From Psilocybe azurescens (Eukaryota > Basidiomycota > Agaricomycetes > Agaricales > Agrocybaceae): a DNA stretch of 64,000 bases. The notes beneath the pieces were generated by a model, which was not told the origin of the DNA, did no database searches, and saw only the letters and a list, made by a program, of their open reading frames with translations. The stretch covers positions 1 through 64,000 of the forward strand of contig JAJIRX010000732.1 of NCBI GenBank assembly GCA_023853785.1. The letters are read 5' to 3'. Position 1 is the stretch's first letter; each line of letters opens with the position of its first letter. Positions 33,767 to 45,829 of this stretch are shown here, piece by piece. The position numbers and the translations under genes are program-made.

Positions 33767-34602
33767 CCAAGTGGTATTTTCGTGTTGGGCCCGTTGATGC
33801 CCGACCATCAAACATCAAACATGTCCATGCTGCGGTGGTCTCAGAAGCACGTATACGTAGGCTAGATCAAGAGGTCGTCACAGCACCAGATGCCTACTAA
33901 TGCGTCGTAGCCCGCCCTTTCAGCATCCCTCCAGCATCTTTATTCACTCAGAGAGGAAAGCTGAAGAAGAGCAGGGAGTGGATTCAGGTCAGCAGGTAGC
34001 TGACAGTCGCGCTCTTTCATCGTTATTGAGCCTCTTAACACTATACCACGAAACGTCCTTATTATAGTGTATTACTAGTTGTTTAAACAAGATACCATCG
34101 CTTTCGAACTGGATAGAATGGCTTTCGTCCAACAGTAGCATGTCCTCGGAGGCTCATTCATCTATCAGGTTGACTCTATAAGACATAGTCTAACCTACCC
34201 AGGTCTCATGATCAGTGCCACACCAAAAACAGACCATTCTGTAACACTGGGCGCAAGTTGGATACCAAGTACTTAGTCTCGTTCCCATCGACGGTGGTGT
34301 GAGCTTAAAGCCGGAGGCAAAATATTGATATTTTCTACTCTGCCTTTTTTTTTTAGCTGCATCTCGATCCTCTCCCAAAACAAACATGACAGAGTGATTT
34401 CCACCGACACCATTTGGCGTCTAACTTCTGTTTTTAAATGCAGACCGGTGCCCAGCGCACTTGTGTAAATTTTTAGATGTGATACGAGGTGTTACGCTGC
34501 TCAATCAGTCACAAGCTCGATTAAGTCAAACAATGATGTCATAAATAAGACGCAATTATAGATAAATACTATGCACTGTACAGCCATTCAAGAACGCTAG
34601 CA
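33767..34602. other. Intergenic region, convergent 3' ends
   Basis: It lies between the 3' ends of paralogue 3 (+) and the GH31 gene (-). I see no gene or RNA. Confidence 0.5.
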
Positions 34603-37600
34603 TCACCGCGAATACTGCACGGAGAATCCTTTCGTGAAGGCCACTCCAACGGTAACGTCCAACACCTTATTCTTCTCATCATACACCACATCCGTCTTCT
34701 TTACCGACCTCCCATCAACCGTCACCCTGGAAGGATTCGAAGTGACTCCAAGGAACCTCACCCGTTCGACTTTAACGCCTGTGCGATATCCAAAGCGTCC
34801 AGACACATCCAGCTTGCCGTTTGCAAACGCAAACTTCACATTGGTCGAGGAAGAGACGACGAGGGACTCTCCGTCATCGATGTACAGAGCGCCGCTGGCC
34901 TGGCCGCGCGCGTTGGGCGCGACGACGAGTTCGAAATCGGTCTTGCGCAGCTGCACGGTGGTCATCGCTGACTTGGCACGGAGAGGCAGGACGACGCCGC
35001 TCTTAATGTGCAGAGGGATCTGCGTGAAGTTAACATTGTCGAGCTTGACGAAGGAGCCGGCGCCTTGGACGGGAGCGAGCGTGGTGAAATCGTAGAAAGT
35101 GTCGCGGGGGAGATAGATGGAGACGGACGTCGTGTCGTCTTCGACGACGGGAGAGACAAGGATGGAGTCACCATAGAAGAACTGGTGGTCGATCGCGAAA
35201 GTGTTGGCATCCTTGGGGTATTTGAACCATACCGGGTGGAGGACGGGTGTACCGTCAAGATGAGCCTGGTGGAAGGCGGTGTAGAGGTAATCGATGAGAC
35301 GGTACCTGTTGAAAGCGAGTTAAGTGAGTGGACACATTGAGGATAAGAATATGGAAAAGCGTACCGAATATCTAAAGCGTTCCTAGCAGCCTCGGCAACA
35401 GTGGGCCAGTTATAGAACTCCTGGCTAATGGAATCTTCTCCGTTGTGCTAAAGATTCAGGATACATCAGCAAGGCTCTGAATCAGATAAGAGTAGTGAGA
35501 CGAACATTGCGCATGAAGGGTTGGAAGGCACCGAGCGTCGCCCATCGGGCACAAAGGTTCTCTGTCGTATTTCCACCTACACAATAACCGATTTCGTCAA
35601 TACTTCACGTAAAGGCAATGCATGAACTCATCAAACATACCGAATCCGCAAATATCGCTGCCCACCATAGGTATTTGATAGATGGACGCAAATCCAAGCA
35701 TTCCAGCGATAGAGAAGCGGTAATGATCCCACAAGCTCAGATTATCTCCAAGCCACTTGCCCACATGCACACCGGCGCCTGCAAACGTGGAGCGAGTGAT
35801 GATCAATGGCTTCTTGGTAGGACGACGTGCCAGCATGGCGATGCGAGTAGCGACAGACATCATGGACCCGTAAAGATTGTGTGTATCGTATTGGGTAAGT
35901 CCATTGTATTGTTTGATATCGGTCTGTTGAGGAACAGGGCCGAATGAGTTACATCTCACCTGTGAGAAGCAAAAACAGCGAGACTCACGTTGGCGGTCTT
36001 GCTAGACAATACACCAGCAGCGTTATTGATAGCGTAGGGTGGGTTCAAGAGGTCGTCTCGTTTGCTGAGCTGTGCAAGCTCGGCAGAAGAGTTGCCAAAG
36101 ATTGGGGCATCGGCATGAGGAGGGGGGATTGCGACGAGGAGGAGGAAGGCTTTGCTCGATGGCTTGTGCAAATGGATCAGCACAAGGATAAACGCAGAAC
36201 TGCGAATGTGAGAGGTCAATCGTTGGTCAGAGATATCGGGTAAGCGAAAACTTACATTTGCAGGTTCGTTCATGTCAATCCACACGCCATCGATGTCAAC
36301 GCCGGTTTTCGGATTGTAAAATCTTACCATCGTATTCGTCCAGTATCTATCATGGTATTATCAGCAGTTATGCGCCATATAAAGAATCAAAAGACGAACT
36401 TTTGAATATTCTTATGGAACCAATCTGGAGAAGTAGATTAGTACAGACGCACCACAACATATTCCAGTCTAGATGTAGACATACCAGGGAACACGCTGAC
36501 ACCTATAGTCAATTTATCAGTGATGATGTGCTGAATATGTGAAGTGTTGCTTACCTGCCCAAACCAACCCAATGAATGTACTTCCGTCCGTGTTTTTCAA
36601 ATAGATATCGAGATCTTTTCCTTCGTCGTAAGCGGTGTAGCCTTCCGAGGGGAAATATCCGATAGCAGGATCAGTCATTACGACTGAAGATGGTGTTAGT
36701 GACTGCACTATTCAATGCAGGAAACAAGCGCACTGTATTTCTGGTCACGGTTGTGCAGGTAGTCGACAATTTCTCTGACCCTTTTGAGCGGGAAGTATTC
36801 CGGGTCTAGGGTGAAAGTTCTGCGTCTGTCCATATAGTCTAAGAATGATAGCACATTAAAGTTGGTCCAAGTTCGATAAAAGAAAGGGAAAGTACCGATA
36901 TCAGTCCACATCGTCTCCAAAGGTATCTTAGCAGCGGCATATTTGACGATTACGCCCGCCACATCAACGAAATCTACGGGTAACGTGATTGAGAGACATG
37001 AGCGACAAAAGTCTAACGACTTGAAGAAAAGGCATACCTTTGTAACCAAATCGGCACTGGTGGAAGCCGAACGACCAGTACGGAACCTCTGCAGGGAGAC
37101 CTGCGACTTCAGCGTACTGACGCGCTAGCTCAGTTGGATCCCGCTCGCTTCCAGCGAGGAAATAGAAGTCTAGCACTCCGCCAATGACATTGTACTCCAA
37201 TGCATCTTTGCTGAGCTTGATATCCATTCCATTGGAATTGAGTAAAAAGACACCGTGAGTGCCCGTGGTACGATGTTCGAAGTAGACGGGCTGATTGCCG
37301 TACAAGTTCGTTCCAGTGGCGATACCATACGCGTCTCGGGACCAAAACGTTAGGGTCGTGTTGTCTGTTGGGATGTGGAAGGGGTTCGTGTGTTCCCCAA
37401 GACCATAAATGTTGGGGTTTTGGGGAGAGTGGTCTTGACGCGAAGGTACTGTGGTTCAAAGATGAGAGGGTTGCCTGCTGTTGAGAACAAGACTTCGCGT
37501 GTATTGGCGCGGTAGACAGAGAAGGAGAAGGGCGATGTCGTGTAGTTGAATCGAATGGCAGCGGCCTGCGGAGCTACCGAGCGCCTGGCGGATGGACGGG

Positions 37601-37965
37601 GAATACTGAGTTAGGAACTTCGTATCGAGAACCGGACGCGTCGACGATTTTGACATGGATACGTTCAGCTGCAAGCGTGAATCAGAACATGAGCGAAATG
37701 GTAGTAATTCTAGAGGCATACCAGTTTCGTATACAACATTCAGCGACAACTTTTGAATGTCAGGACCAAATACATTGCAGGCAGTGCCTCTCAATGTAAG
37801 GTCTGCAGTGAGACCGTCGCGTTTCGTCCTCACATTCGTGGCAGTATACCCAGGACAAGCTTGGAGGATGCTGGGATCGACGACGGCTCCAAAAGCAGAT
37901 GTCGGAAGGAGGGCTAAAGCTACAAGAGCGCGTAGCTTCGAGTTTCTATGTTGTTTAGACATCAT
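34603..37965 (-). CDS. Secreted glycoside hydrolase family 31 (alpha-glucosidase type)
   Basis: GH31 enzymes release alpha-glucose (or alpha-xylose) from the non-reducing ends of starch- or glycogen-derived sugars. The start [20 protein letters not shown] at 37965 gives a clear signal peptide ending near AFG. The N-terminal domain has [20 protein letters not shown] (about 37310) and [19 protein letters not shown] (about 37100-37045); the barrel has [26 protein letters not shown], and [13 protein letters not shown] (about 36285-36245), whose Asp is the nucleophile. GKWLGDN (about 35755) holds the acid/base Asp, then GSDICGFG (about 35650), [17 protein letters not shown] and a beta-sandwich C-terminus ending VQYSR at 34603. 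There are about eleven short introns. Frame breaks at 37577 (CC/GG run) and 36122-36127 (G6 run) are both single-base losses in homopolymers, so an intact gene with sequence errors is likely. Substrate cannot be fixed from sequence. Confidence 0.88.
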
Positions 37966-40848
37966 GAGAGGAACTCAACGAGGAAAAAAAAGACATGAAG
38001 CACACTGATTTATAGGCATTCAACCTCCTAGGACGCGTATTCCGACCCCTTGCTCGGATCCATTGTGAAATAGCAGCTGATATGGCCCGGTAAGAGCATA
38101 TTTTTCTGATCAGACTTTCGGTTGACCTGTTCAGGCTTGCCCAAGAGCCGTTGCGCACACGGTAGGCCTCTGTAGACACGCAAAGTCGAAATTATCTGCA
38201 CCCGGTAGTAGTATGTTGGAACCGGCCCTAAGTTATTTACGTAGTCATGAGTTATCACCCCCACAATTTTTGCGGGGTCTCGCACTGATCTCGTACTTTT
38301 TACTTCATTTTCAGACCGCCAGAACTCCATTTGTCCAACCCTATGCAATCTTTGGCCATCTTCAACCATTTAAACTCGTTTCGCTACGCTCTGTAAATCA
38401 AATAAATCAAATGTTAGCTTCTACCGATCATTGTCAATTTTCCTCGACTTCCGATGCGCTGGTCAAGAGTCCTGGACCCTTGAAGTGGGGTAGCTTTCTG
38501 ATCGCCAGCATTTCTTGAGGAGGTCAGGCGACGTCTCAAGACTTTCAACAACATGGTTAAAGGACTCGGTGTCCACAGCCTCTGATCCGCGAATGTAGAC
38601 TTGGTGACTCCTTCTGACGGTCAGAGGTTCAAATCTGACTATCTTTTCTTCGAAATAGGGCCACTTAAAGCTTCTGGAGAAATCGTAGCTGGATCTGAGC
38701 CCAAAATCTGCTCTTTCTATTCGAATGTGTTGCTCAGAAGACTATTTTATGATACCATGAACCTGATTCAAGTAACGATGAACAAGAGTACCAGCAGCAA
38801 AAAGTCTCCGAAAAGCAATATCGGATCCCTCGGAGGCCGAAACTCAAGAACGTGGGTCAGCTTGGAAGTCGTACACTCAGCCGCACTTAGTTATCAAAAC
38901 ACTTAGCCGCTGATTTAATTTGATATTAATATGAACAGTCTGATAGATTCTTCGCGCCCCGGTCTCGTGGTATTTGGACACCGCTCAAGACTAGCCAAGA
39001 CTTCTCACTGCTCAGTATCTCTCAGTCTCTCTCAGTTCATATGGTCCAACAGTGAACACTGCTCCCGGAAAGGGGAAATGCTTGGAAAGAGCGTAATAGG
39101 TGACGCAAATCCAAGGTCAGAAGTTGTCCAAGCGCTCAAGCCACGATATCGCCACGCGATAACCACGCGCGGTCCAGGTCGCGGTTCGCCAAACCCCAGT
39201 TCTGGCCAAGGACCTATTACCAATTTGTCACCTTTAGCCGTCTGAGGCCGACGGCAACCTGAATGGAACATCCAGCTGGTTATTCTCTATTGTAGCTCTC
39301 AATCTCCAGTCCTAATCAACATTCTAGAAATCCTTGCGAAGCCCAAAGAACAGCGACGTTCCTGGGGCTTGGAAATGTCAAAGTTTTGAGAAACTACTCA
39401 ATGGATGACATTGTCGGCCGCCCAAATTCCAATGCCTTTTTCTTGAACTTCGGAGAAATGTTCTAGGCTACTTGAACGACTTGCTCATGTGTACTTAGTT
39501 CGATTCGTTCTACTGAGAGTCCAGCCTCCTTTATCCTTGTATTGCTCGCTGCGATAGTAAACCCCGTATTTGCCTGTCTTACTCTAGAGTGGGTGTCCAA
39601 GCTCAAGATCCAGTATTCCGTCCTATGCAGTACACTACGCCGGCACCAATGCTCATCCTAATCATATTCATACCACCAATATGTTCTGTTGCTCTAACCG
39701 ACCACTGGAGCATACGTGGATAAGGACGATGCTTAGACGAAGAATTCCGATATGTGACCATTGCTCTTGTTCAACACCCAGCACCCGCCCTAACTATCCA
39801 CTTCTCATCAGCACGATTGTCTGGATCTCTTTCTATTGAACGAATAAAGTTCTTTCTCACGATACTTTGTTCCACTGGTTTACCATCGAGGCGGGGTCCC
39901 AGGTCGTTGTAAAACCCCTGGACTTTGAGAGACTGAGCATCGTGTACTACTTGACCTTCTAACAATGTGACTCCAAGCATGGCTCTTGCCTAACCGCGTA
40001 TTTGCTGGTTCGTGACTTGCAAAGCTTCTCGCAGAGCTACTAGGCCTGGTTATAATTATGCCGACTAAACGTGTGCAACCTATCTGTTATTGTCGGCGTT
40101 GGCCACAATACAGTGCTAATAAATTCGATTCATGTCCAATTTCCAATGTATCTTATGTCATAATTCCGGCACAGGTTTCGCAATGTCAATGATTGCGCGA
40201 AGACATTATTGGTTCGAAGACTTCGATGGAATGTTAGTAGTCGTACAGAGCGTATATGGGGCTGGAGACCTGCACAAAGCGTATATAGGGCCCGAGGGTT
40301 CTTGTAGATAAACGATGCTTTCCGTCTCACGTCACAGTGGGGGGCAGGTGAGCTCAGAGCTCAGACAGCCCAAAAAGCTTCTGACCTATGCTCTCAAGGT
40401 CGACTGCATCTTTCCAAACGTTTGCGGTAAAATGGCTGTATTCCTCGATGGCGCAAAAGAAATCTCTGGTCTCGACTTCACGTTGCTCAGCTATTCCATC
40501 GTAGGTCAATACTTCAGTGATTCCGAACTTACCATGTTAGCCTTAGAACTCACACCCTACGCGGGTGTCGGCCATGGGGGTCGACTTCTTAAATTCTGTC
40601 TCTCACGTTTCGGCTGTGGATAAAATTCAGTCGTATCTGGCTGGCTCCTGCAGAGATACTCAATTCGAAGTTCCCTAACACATTCTGTGGTATAAAAGTA
40701 TATTCCTCCATGAGACAAGAGAAGAGATTCGAGGTTTGGTACAATCAATGGCAAATGGACTAATCTACGAGTACATCTATCCACCGATCTTCTTCAAGAA
40801 CCGTTGTTGACATGTAATTGTGCCCACAGGCTTAGTTCGAGGGGTCGC
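37966..40848. other. Long intergenic region without recognised genes
   Basis: 2.9 kb with only short, unsupported frames. The part next to 37965 is the GH31 promoter side. A segment at 38550-38650 superficially resembles tRNA promoter boxes (see rejected items). I see no transposon ends or repeats. Confidence 0.45.
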
Positions 40849-42345
40849 TCAGAAAGAGGTTCCCTGCTCGGAGTCTAGACCATGAAATGAGAATTAGTAA
40901 ATTCAGTTTTGTATTTATTGATCAACTTCAGCGTACTCTCTGCGAAAGTTTACACGGAGGGTTTAGTATGAGATAAAGCAGTGTAAGGTACATATACTCA
41001 CCAGCCCTGCGGAAAGAGGTTCCTTGCTCAGAGTCTATCACGGAAATCACAAAATTCAGTACATTGACTCGTCAAAATCAGTGCAAGGTCAACTTACTCT
41101 CAGCGCGGCGGAAAGAGGTTCCTTGTTCGGCGTCTAAAGCTACTAAGTGAATTTGTCGCAGATATGCCTAAGAAATGCTTACTCTCTGCAAAAATTTACG
41201 TCTTAAGTTTTGATTAAATACTGCGAAAAGCCAGACAACTCACCGGCCCTGCGGAAGGAGGTTCCTTGCTCGGAGTCAGAGCCCCGGCGGAAGGAGGTGC
41301 CTTGTTCGGTGTCTAATGACATTAAGTAAATGTTTTGTTGCATATGCGTATGAAATGCTTACTCTCTGTGAAGGTTTACATTGTTAATATGGGACAAGGC
41401 AACCATAAATTGAGAACTTACCAGCCCTGCGGAAGGAGGTCCCTTGCTCGGCATCAGTGCCGCGACGGAAGGAAGTTCCTTGCTCGGCATCGGAGCCTCG
41501 GCGGAAAGAGGTTCCCTGTTCAGCGTCAGAGCCACGGCGGAAGGAGGTGCCCTGTTCGGCATCGGTACCCCTGCGGAAGGAAGTGCCCTGTTCGGCATCG
41601 GTACCCCTGCGGAAGGAAGTGCCCTGATCAGCATCAGTGCCGCGGCGGAAGGAGGTTCCTTGCTCAGAGTCAGAGCCCCTGCGGAAGGAAGTACCCTGCT
41701 CAGCATCAGTGCCGCGACGGAAGGAAGTTCCTTGTTCAGCATCAGTGCCGCGACGGAAGGAAGTTCCTTGTTCAGCATCAGTGCCGCGGCGGAAGGAAGT
41801 TCCTTGTTCAGCATCAGTGCCGCGGCGGAAGGAAGTTCCTTGTTCAGCATCGGTGCCGCGACGGAAGGAGGTTCCTTGCTCGGAGTCTAGTAGAATAAAC
41901 CTCTCAATATCGCTATGTTAAAATCAATGAGTTCAGCTTACCCTCTATAGGGAGAGAACATTATTTAGTAAGTAGCTGATAAAATAGAATATTTGTAAAT
42001 GCGAAGACTTACTGGATCTGCGGAACGAAGTTCCTTGCTCGGAAGCTGAAACCGATGGCTTGAGCATTGCATAGTCTCAGAAATAGCAAGCCAACTTACA
42101 AGTAGTGAGGTCTAAATTATTAATTCAGTTATCAGCATTGTAATTCTGGAAAACAGTGGGCATATGCTCACCAGTCCTGCGGAATGAGGTTCCCTGCTCC
42201 GAATCTATGCATAAAACAACAATTAACATACACGAATGGACATAATGATTCGAGCATATCACATACTCTTGCTGGCTACAGGGCTCGCTGTGGCCATGAA
42301 AGCCGACATGGCAGTGAGAGCGAAGAGCAGATTCTTGAATTGCAT
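40849..42345 (-). CDS. Secreted tandem-repeat peptide precursor (KEP/dikaritin-like)
   Basis: Predicted 257 residues. Exon 1 (42345-42267) gives the signal peptide MQFKNLLFALTAMSAFMATA and the start of the mature part. Seven further exons encode about 20 copies of a repeat with consensus GTDAEQGTSFRR: 42204-42172 (1), 42045-42013 (1), 41886-41422 (13), 41312-41244 (2), 41133-41098 (1), 41034-41002 (1), 40874-40849 (half unit ending SEQGTSF and stop). All introns are phase 1, and exons are 33, 33, 465, 69, 36 and 33 nt, so each adds whole repeats. Every complete unit ends in Arg-Arg, the Kex2 site of the fungal secretory route. Cleavage would release many near-identical peptides such as GTDAEQGTSF, with variants AGD/AED/GSD/SEQ. 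This is the layout of KEP proteins and of dikaritin RiPP precursors. The next gene upstream on the same strand is a UstYa-like protein. A structural or effector KEP is the alternative. Confidence 0.85.
41422..41886 (-). repeat. 36-bp minisatellite within the precursor (13 units)
   Basis: Thirteen direct 36-bp units, in frame with the encoded dodecapeptide. Most differences are synonymous or change Thr/Ser at position 2 and Ala/Ser at position 4. Arg-Arg and SF are invariant. Units near 41700-41850 are almost identical, showing recent unit gain. Confidence 0.93.
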
Positions 42346-43367
42346 GTTAAGTGAGAAGAGAATAGCAAGTATATTGCAGATGCAGGGATCTGATTTTTCA
42401 AGAACAGCCAGAGTCGGTTTTATAGGCAGATGACTTGCCCAAAAGGCCAAAAATTATGATTAGGTTACGTTGCTTATCCTCCCTCGCTTCGGATGTGAGT
42501 AAATCGCTGAAAAATTTGTCTTCCTTACAGATCTGGAACAAAACTGTGATAGAACCACGATAATGGTTGAGTTACTTCTCTTCGTTGAAACGGACAAAAC
42601 TCGAATCCGCATTGTATGCTTTGTGGAGTTTGCAATATCTCCGTTAAATAATTATATTGGCCTGAGTGCTGTCGTCGATTGCGACTCTCCTAGCGAAATA
42701 TGTGGGAGATTAAAATCAAGGTGGGCCTCGCCGAGTGCTTCTTAGTTCGGATTAACATCTGAAAACGTTTCAATGTCTGCTGACCGTTACTACTACCAAG
42801 AACATTCTCATAGGCCGTGTGTAATGAGAGAGAAGGCATTGAACAGTCTCCGTGAAGGCCATAATTCTGTCAGAGTGCCCAATGAGACGATCTAGTGGAA
42901 CCACTATTGAGAAAGCCAATAAAAGGGGATGAGAATAGAAGCATGGCAGTCTGTTCTATGCAACTCATTCTGATTTATGCTGCTGATTATCCTTGAATAG
43001 CGAGAGTGAATCGAAAGCTCATTGTGGGGATGGGCGCCATCTCGATCTCCTTTAGACTGTCGATCGAAAATAGCATAGCAATTTACTCAAGACTTCCATG
43101 TGGTTGATCTTCTGAAAAGCAATGAGAATTCTGCTACCTAATTATGTTACATTCTTCTCAGGACATTGCCCCGCAATTAGTTAGAGCGAAGTATCACCAG
43201 ATCCAGATAACCCGGCCAGTACGGGATATTGTTATGCTCGAACTAGAACTTGAATCATCAAACGACAATTTTAACTCTGCAATAAATGTATGGCAGATGG
43301 TATTCCATTTCCAAGTATTGGAGTCAGGTAAATGACGTGCTACTACCGTAAATCTGCCAACTGTAAA
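42346..43367. other. Intergenic region between precursor and UstYa-like gene
   Basis: About 1 kb, no gene recognised. It must contain the promoter of the precursor and the terminator of the UstYa-like gene, which runs in the same direction. Confidence 0.5.
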
Positions 43368-44394
43368 CTAATGGGAGCCGATTGCTGTAGTATTTCTGAG
43401 TATGTGGGAAGCTGGGATGTGCACCGCATGCTCAAGCGCCCAATCCAGAATATCATCGAAGCGACGACATTGGTGTATCTTGTCAAAGTTGGGGTGCGGC
43501 TTGTCTCCGTGCCACCTATATGTGAGTACAGTAACATCTCCGGCACAAGAAATGGTCTGTCGCAACAATTCGACACAGTGGTCTACAAAGAGACGGTGTC
43601 AGCCTTGAAGATGTGTCCTGGCTCTGGAAGTTTGAAAGCATACCCAAATGTCCTCTAAGCTCTTCAGCGGGCACTGTAAAGAATCTATCGTCCTTGTAAT
43701 GTTTGGGATAAGTGGCCTTCCGAAGCAAGTTCTGAAGAACATGTTAGATGTCGTCGGTACCGGATAGCTAGGCTACCTACAACACAGTGAAGTTGGTGAA
43801 GCACCCCAATCGATGCCATCACGCCGCCACCGTCCTCTTCAGAAAATTTGACCAGCGTCTCATCGTCTTTAGTGTTTACCAGAGGCAGCATTTCCATGGG
43901 GATTCTCATGGGACGTACTACATGCGATATAATTCAGTTTGGCTATTGTAGGGAAGAATTCAACGAATACCATCGTCTGTAATGCTGTCCCAGGCTGCAG
44001 TAATCTCCGCAGTGGGATGACCTTGGTATTGCATGGCCTCTTCGGAAGAGAGATTAAAGAGTTGCGAGTAGTAGCTGATAACACCGGAAGCGGGCGCTAA
44101 AATGGTTGGTTTGTTAATACCATCGTTCTAGAAGAAATTTGAAAGCTCACAAAAAGATGAAACTCGAGAAATAAAGTCTGATTCAATGTTGCGCTGAAGA
44201 CGTACACCTTCGAGGAAGAATAAAATTCCAGAAGTAAGAAAGACAATATTCAATGCGGTTGTCCAGAAGAAGGCAGTCCTGGAACACGATCTCGAAGAGC
44301 GCGGCGACATGCTCCTCGGAAGCAACTGCTCTGACGAGGGTACCTCATCCTTGTCTGAGAGGAGGGAATAAACTGGGTGGCTTGTTTCTGGCAT
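43368..44394 (-). CDS. UstYa-like (DUF3328) protein, intact
   Basis: UstYa-family proteins catalyse oxidative cyclisation of Kex2-released core peptides in ustiloxin, phomopsin and asperipin pathways. The start MPETSHPVYSLLSDKDEVPS at 44394 is followed by a cytosolic stretch and one membrane helix (FFWTTALNIVFLTSGILFF, residues about 43-62), placing the rest in the secretory lumen. Then come exon blocks with SEEAMQYQGHPTAEITAAWD (about 44060-43985), IPMEMLPLVNT, VMASIGVLHQLHCV (about 43835-43785), LLRKATYPKHYKDD, and after another intron DHCVELLRQTISCAGDVT (about 43575-43525), YRWHGDKPHPNFDKIHQCR and a stop at 43368. Both signature motifs are present: HQLHC and HLDHC (the second split by an intron). 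Four introns of about 50-65 nt restore one open frame of about 260 residues. It lies 1 kb upstream of the repeat precursor on the same strand. Confidence 0.9.
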
Positions 44395-45334
44395 AACGAA
44401 GAAGGGGCAGTCTCACAGCCCCGGCTCTGTGTGTTAATGTATAATACGTGTGCTTGTGCGCTTCAAATGGAACAACCGATATTCCGTATTAGCCTCATTA
44501 GAAGCTCGGTAAGTTCCTCGGCTCGTATGATATAATCAATAATCCCCGGACCGAACGTTGAAACGTTGCCCTTAGCTCAAACGCATGGACACACACGGAT
44601 GGGGACAACTGCAAGTAAATATAGTAAACAAAAGAAGGCCCCTGTTTTCGGTGACTCTTGAGCCGAAGAGCTTCGTTTATATGCATTGTATGTATGACAT
44701 GTTTTCTTTGAATTGCTCTTCATGGTCTTGTTGATGTTCTATGCACCCTCGACCGAGGTATTAATACTGCTGCTCGCAATTTAGGCTCATCATGCATCGC
44801 GAAATTGGAATGGAGGAGCTAACCGTACCCTGTTCTGACCTCCGCTCTGAAGTCCGCTGCCTTAAACTCTCAGATCTCAGGCGTTGAGTCAGGCGTTGAG
44901 TCGCAGACATTGACTTCTGACGCCTTTTTTCGAGTACACATTTGAGCTTCCGGTGATATCACAAGGAAGCTTTTTCATTGCTTCTCTGTTTTCTTATCTT
45001 TAGGTTAACTCCAGACTCACAGCCTATAAAAATAGGAGTGTCTTTGCTTATCTGTAAGGTGAAAAGAAGAAAAATGGCCAAATAATGAATCCCTTCTCTT
45101 GGTTCACTGCAAGGGTTTTGTTTTTGAAGTGCCATAGCAGCACTGCAAAACCGAATATACTCCTTCAAGTTCTTTACCCTGGTCCAAGTATTATTACGAG
45201 GCAGAAATTACCCCATCCCCTCAGAAATGTTTAGGCTCCGAGTCCTCTGCCACGCTGAAGTGAAATTCCAAAAGACAATGGCAAAAAGCTTAGCAATAGA
45301 TAGATTACTGTCCCGTTTGAAAATATTACAGATG
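44395..45334. other. Intergenic region upstream of the UstYa-like gene
   Basis: No gene recognised. A short duplicated motif, CAGGCGTTGAGT, occurs twice at 44879-44903. Confidence 0.5.
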
Positions 45335-45660
45335 CTGGTATTCCCGGCTGTACATCTCTATGCTTTTATCTTGCATTCATGTTTCCAAAATAATCAGTAT
45401 GAACCGGGAAAAGCGTGTCTCTTACCGGTGATGGTGAGTCGACAGCACATGAACAAGTCTTCATGCATATTCTGTATTGCACTCTCCACTTTACTACTTC
45501 CTTCCATCATCTTCACTCACTTCAAGCTGTCTGCATGATATGTATGGGCCGATGGCCGACTAATGCATTCCAGAAGAATTATACAGCTATTATTGCCTCA
45601 GTCCTCCACTATTGGCAATTACATACGTAGTTGGTGCTTCCCTTCTCTCGACCTTAGCAA
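45335..45660. repeat. Direct repeat, left copy (about 320 bp)
   Basis: It matches 47386-47700 in the same orientation, including GAAAAGCGTGTCTCTTACCG, GCATTCCAGAAGAATTATAC and CCACTATTGGCAATTACATA. The copies differ by scattered changes. Between them lies the broken phosphotransferase. Confidence 0.9.
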
Positions 45661-45829
45661 GTCATAGAGGTCTTAATGCCGCGCCGTGCTTGTCGTTTGC
45701 TCAAAGGTCGTCTGTTAGTTGCGTAGAAATTTGTACTTATATCTCGCTTGCCTCTGCCTTGTTCCGAATTTGATCTGTGTTGATTGTCTCTGAACGTTAT
45801 CAAGTAGAAGTTGAGACTAGTAAAGGATA

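Noticed and set aside
38550..38650. tRNA gene or tRNA-derived SINE (TGGTTAAAGG and GGTTCAAATCT resemble A and B boxes)
   Set aside because: T-arm pairing is off register, no acceptor stem can be formed and the box spacing is too long; no repeat copy seen in the window.
41422..41886. CRISPR-like array (regular direct repeats)
   Set aside because: Units are contiguous 36-bp coding repeats with no spacers, in a eukaryotic gene.
41335..41921. Open frames on the plus strand across the precursor repeats (Cys/Arg/Gly-rich or Ser/Glu-rich 12-residue repeats) as genes
   Set aside because: They are shadows of the in-frame minus-strand repeat array. Only the minus frame joins a signal peptide, splice sites and a stop.
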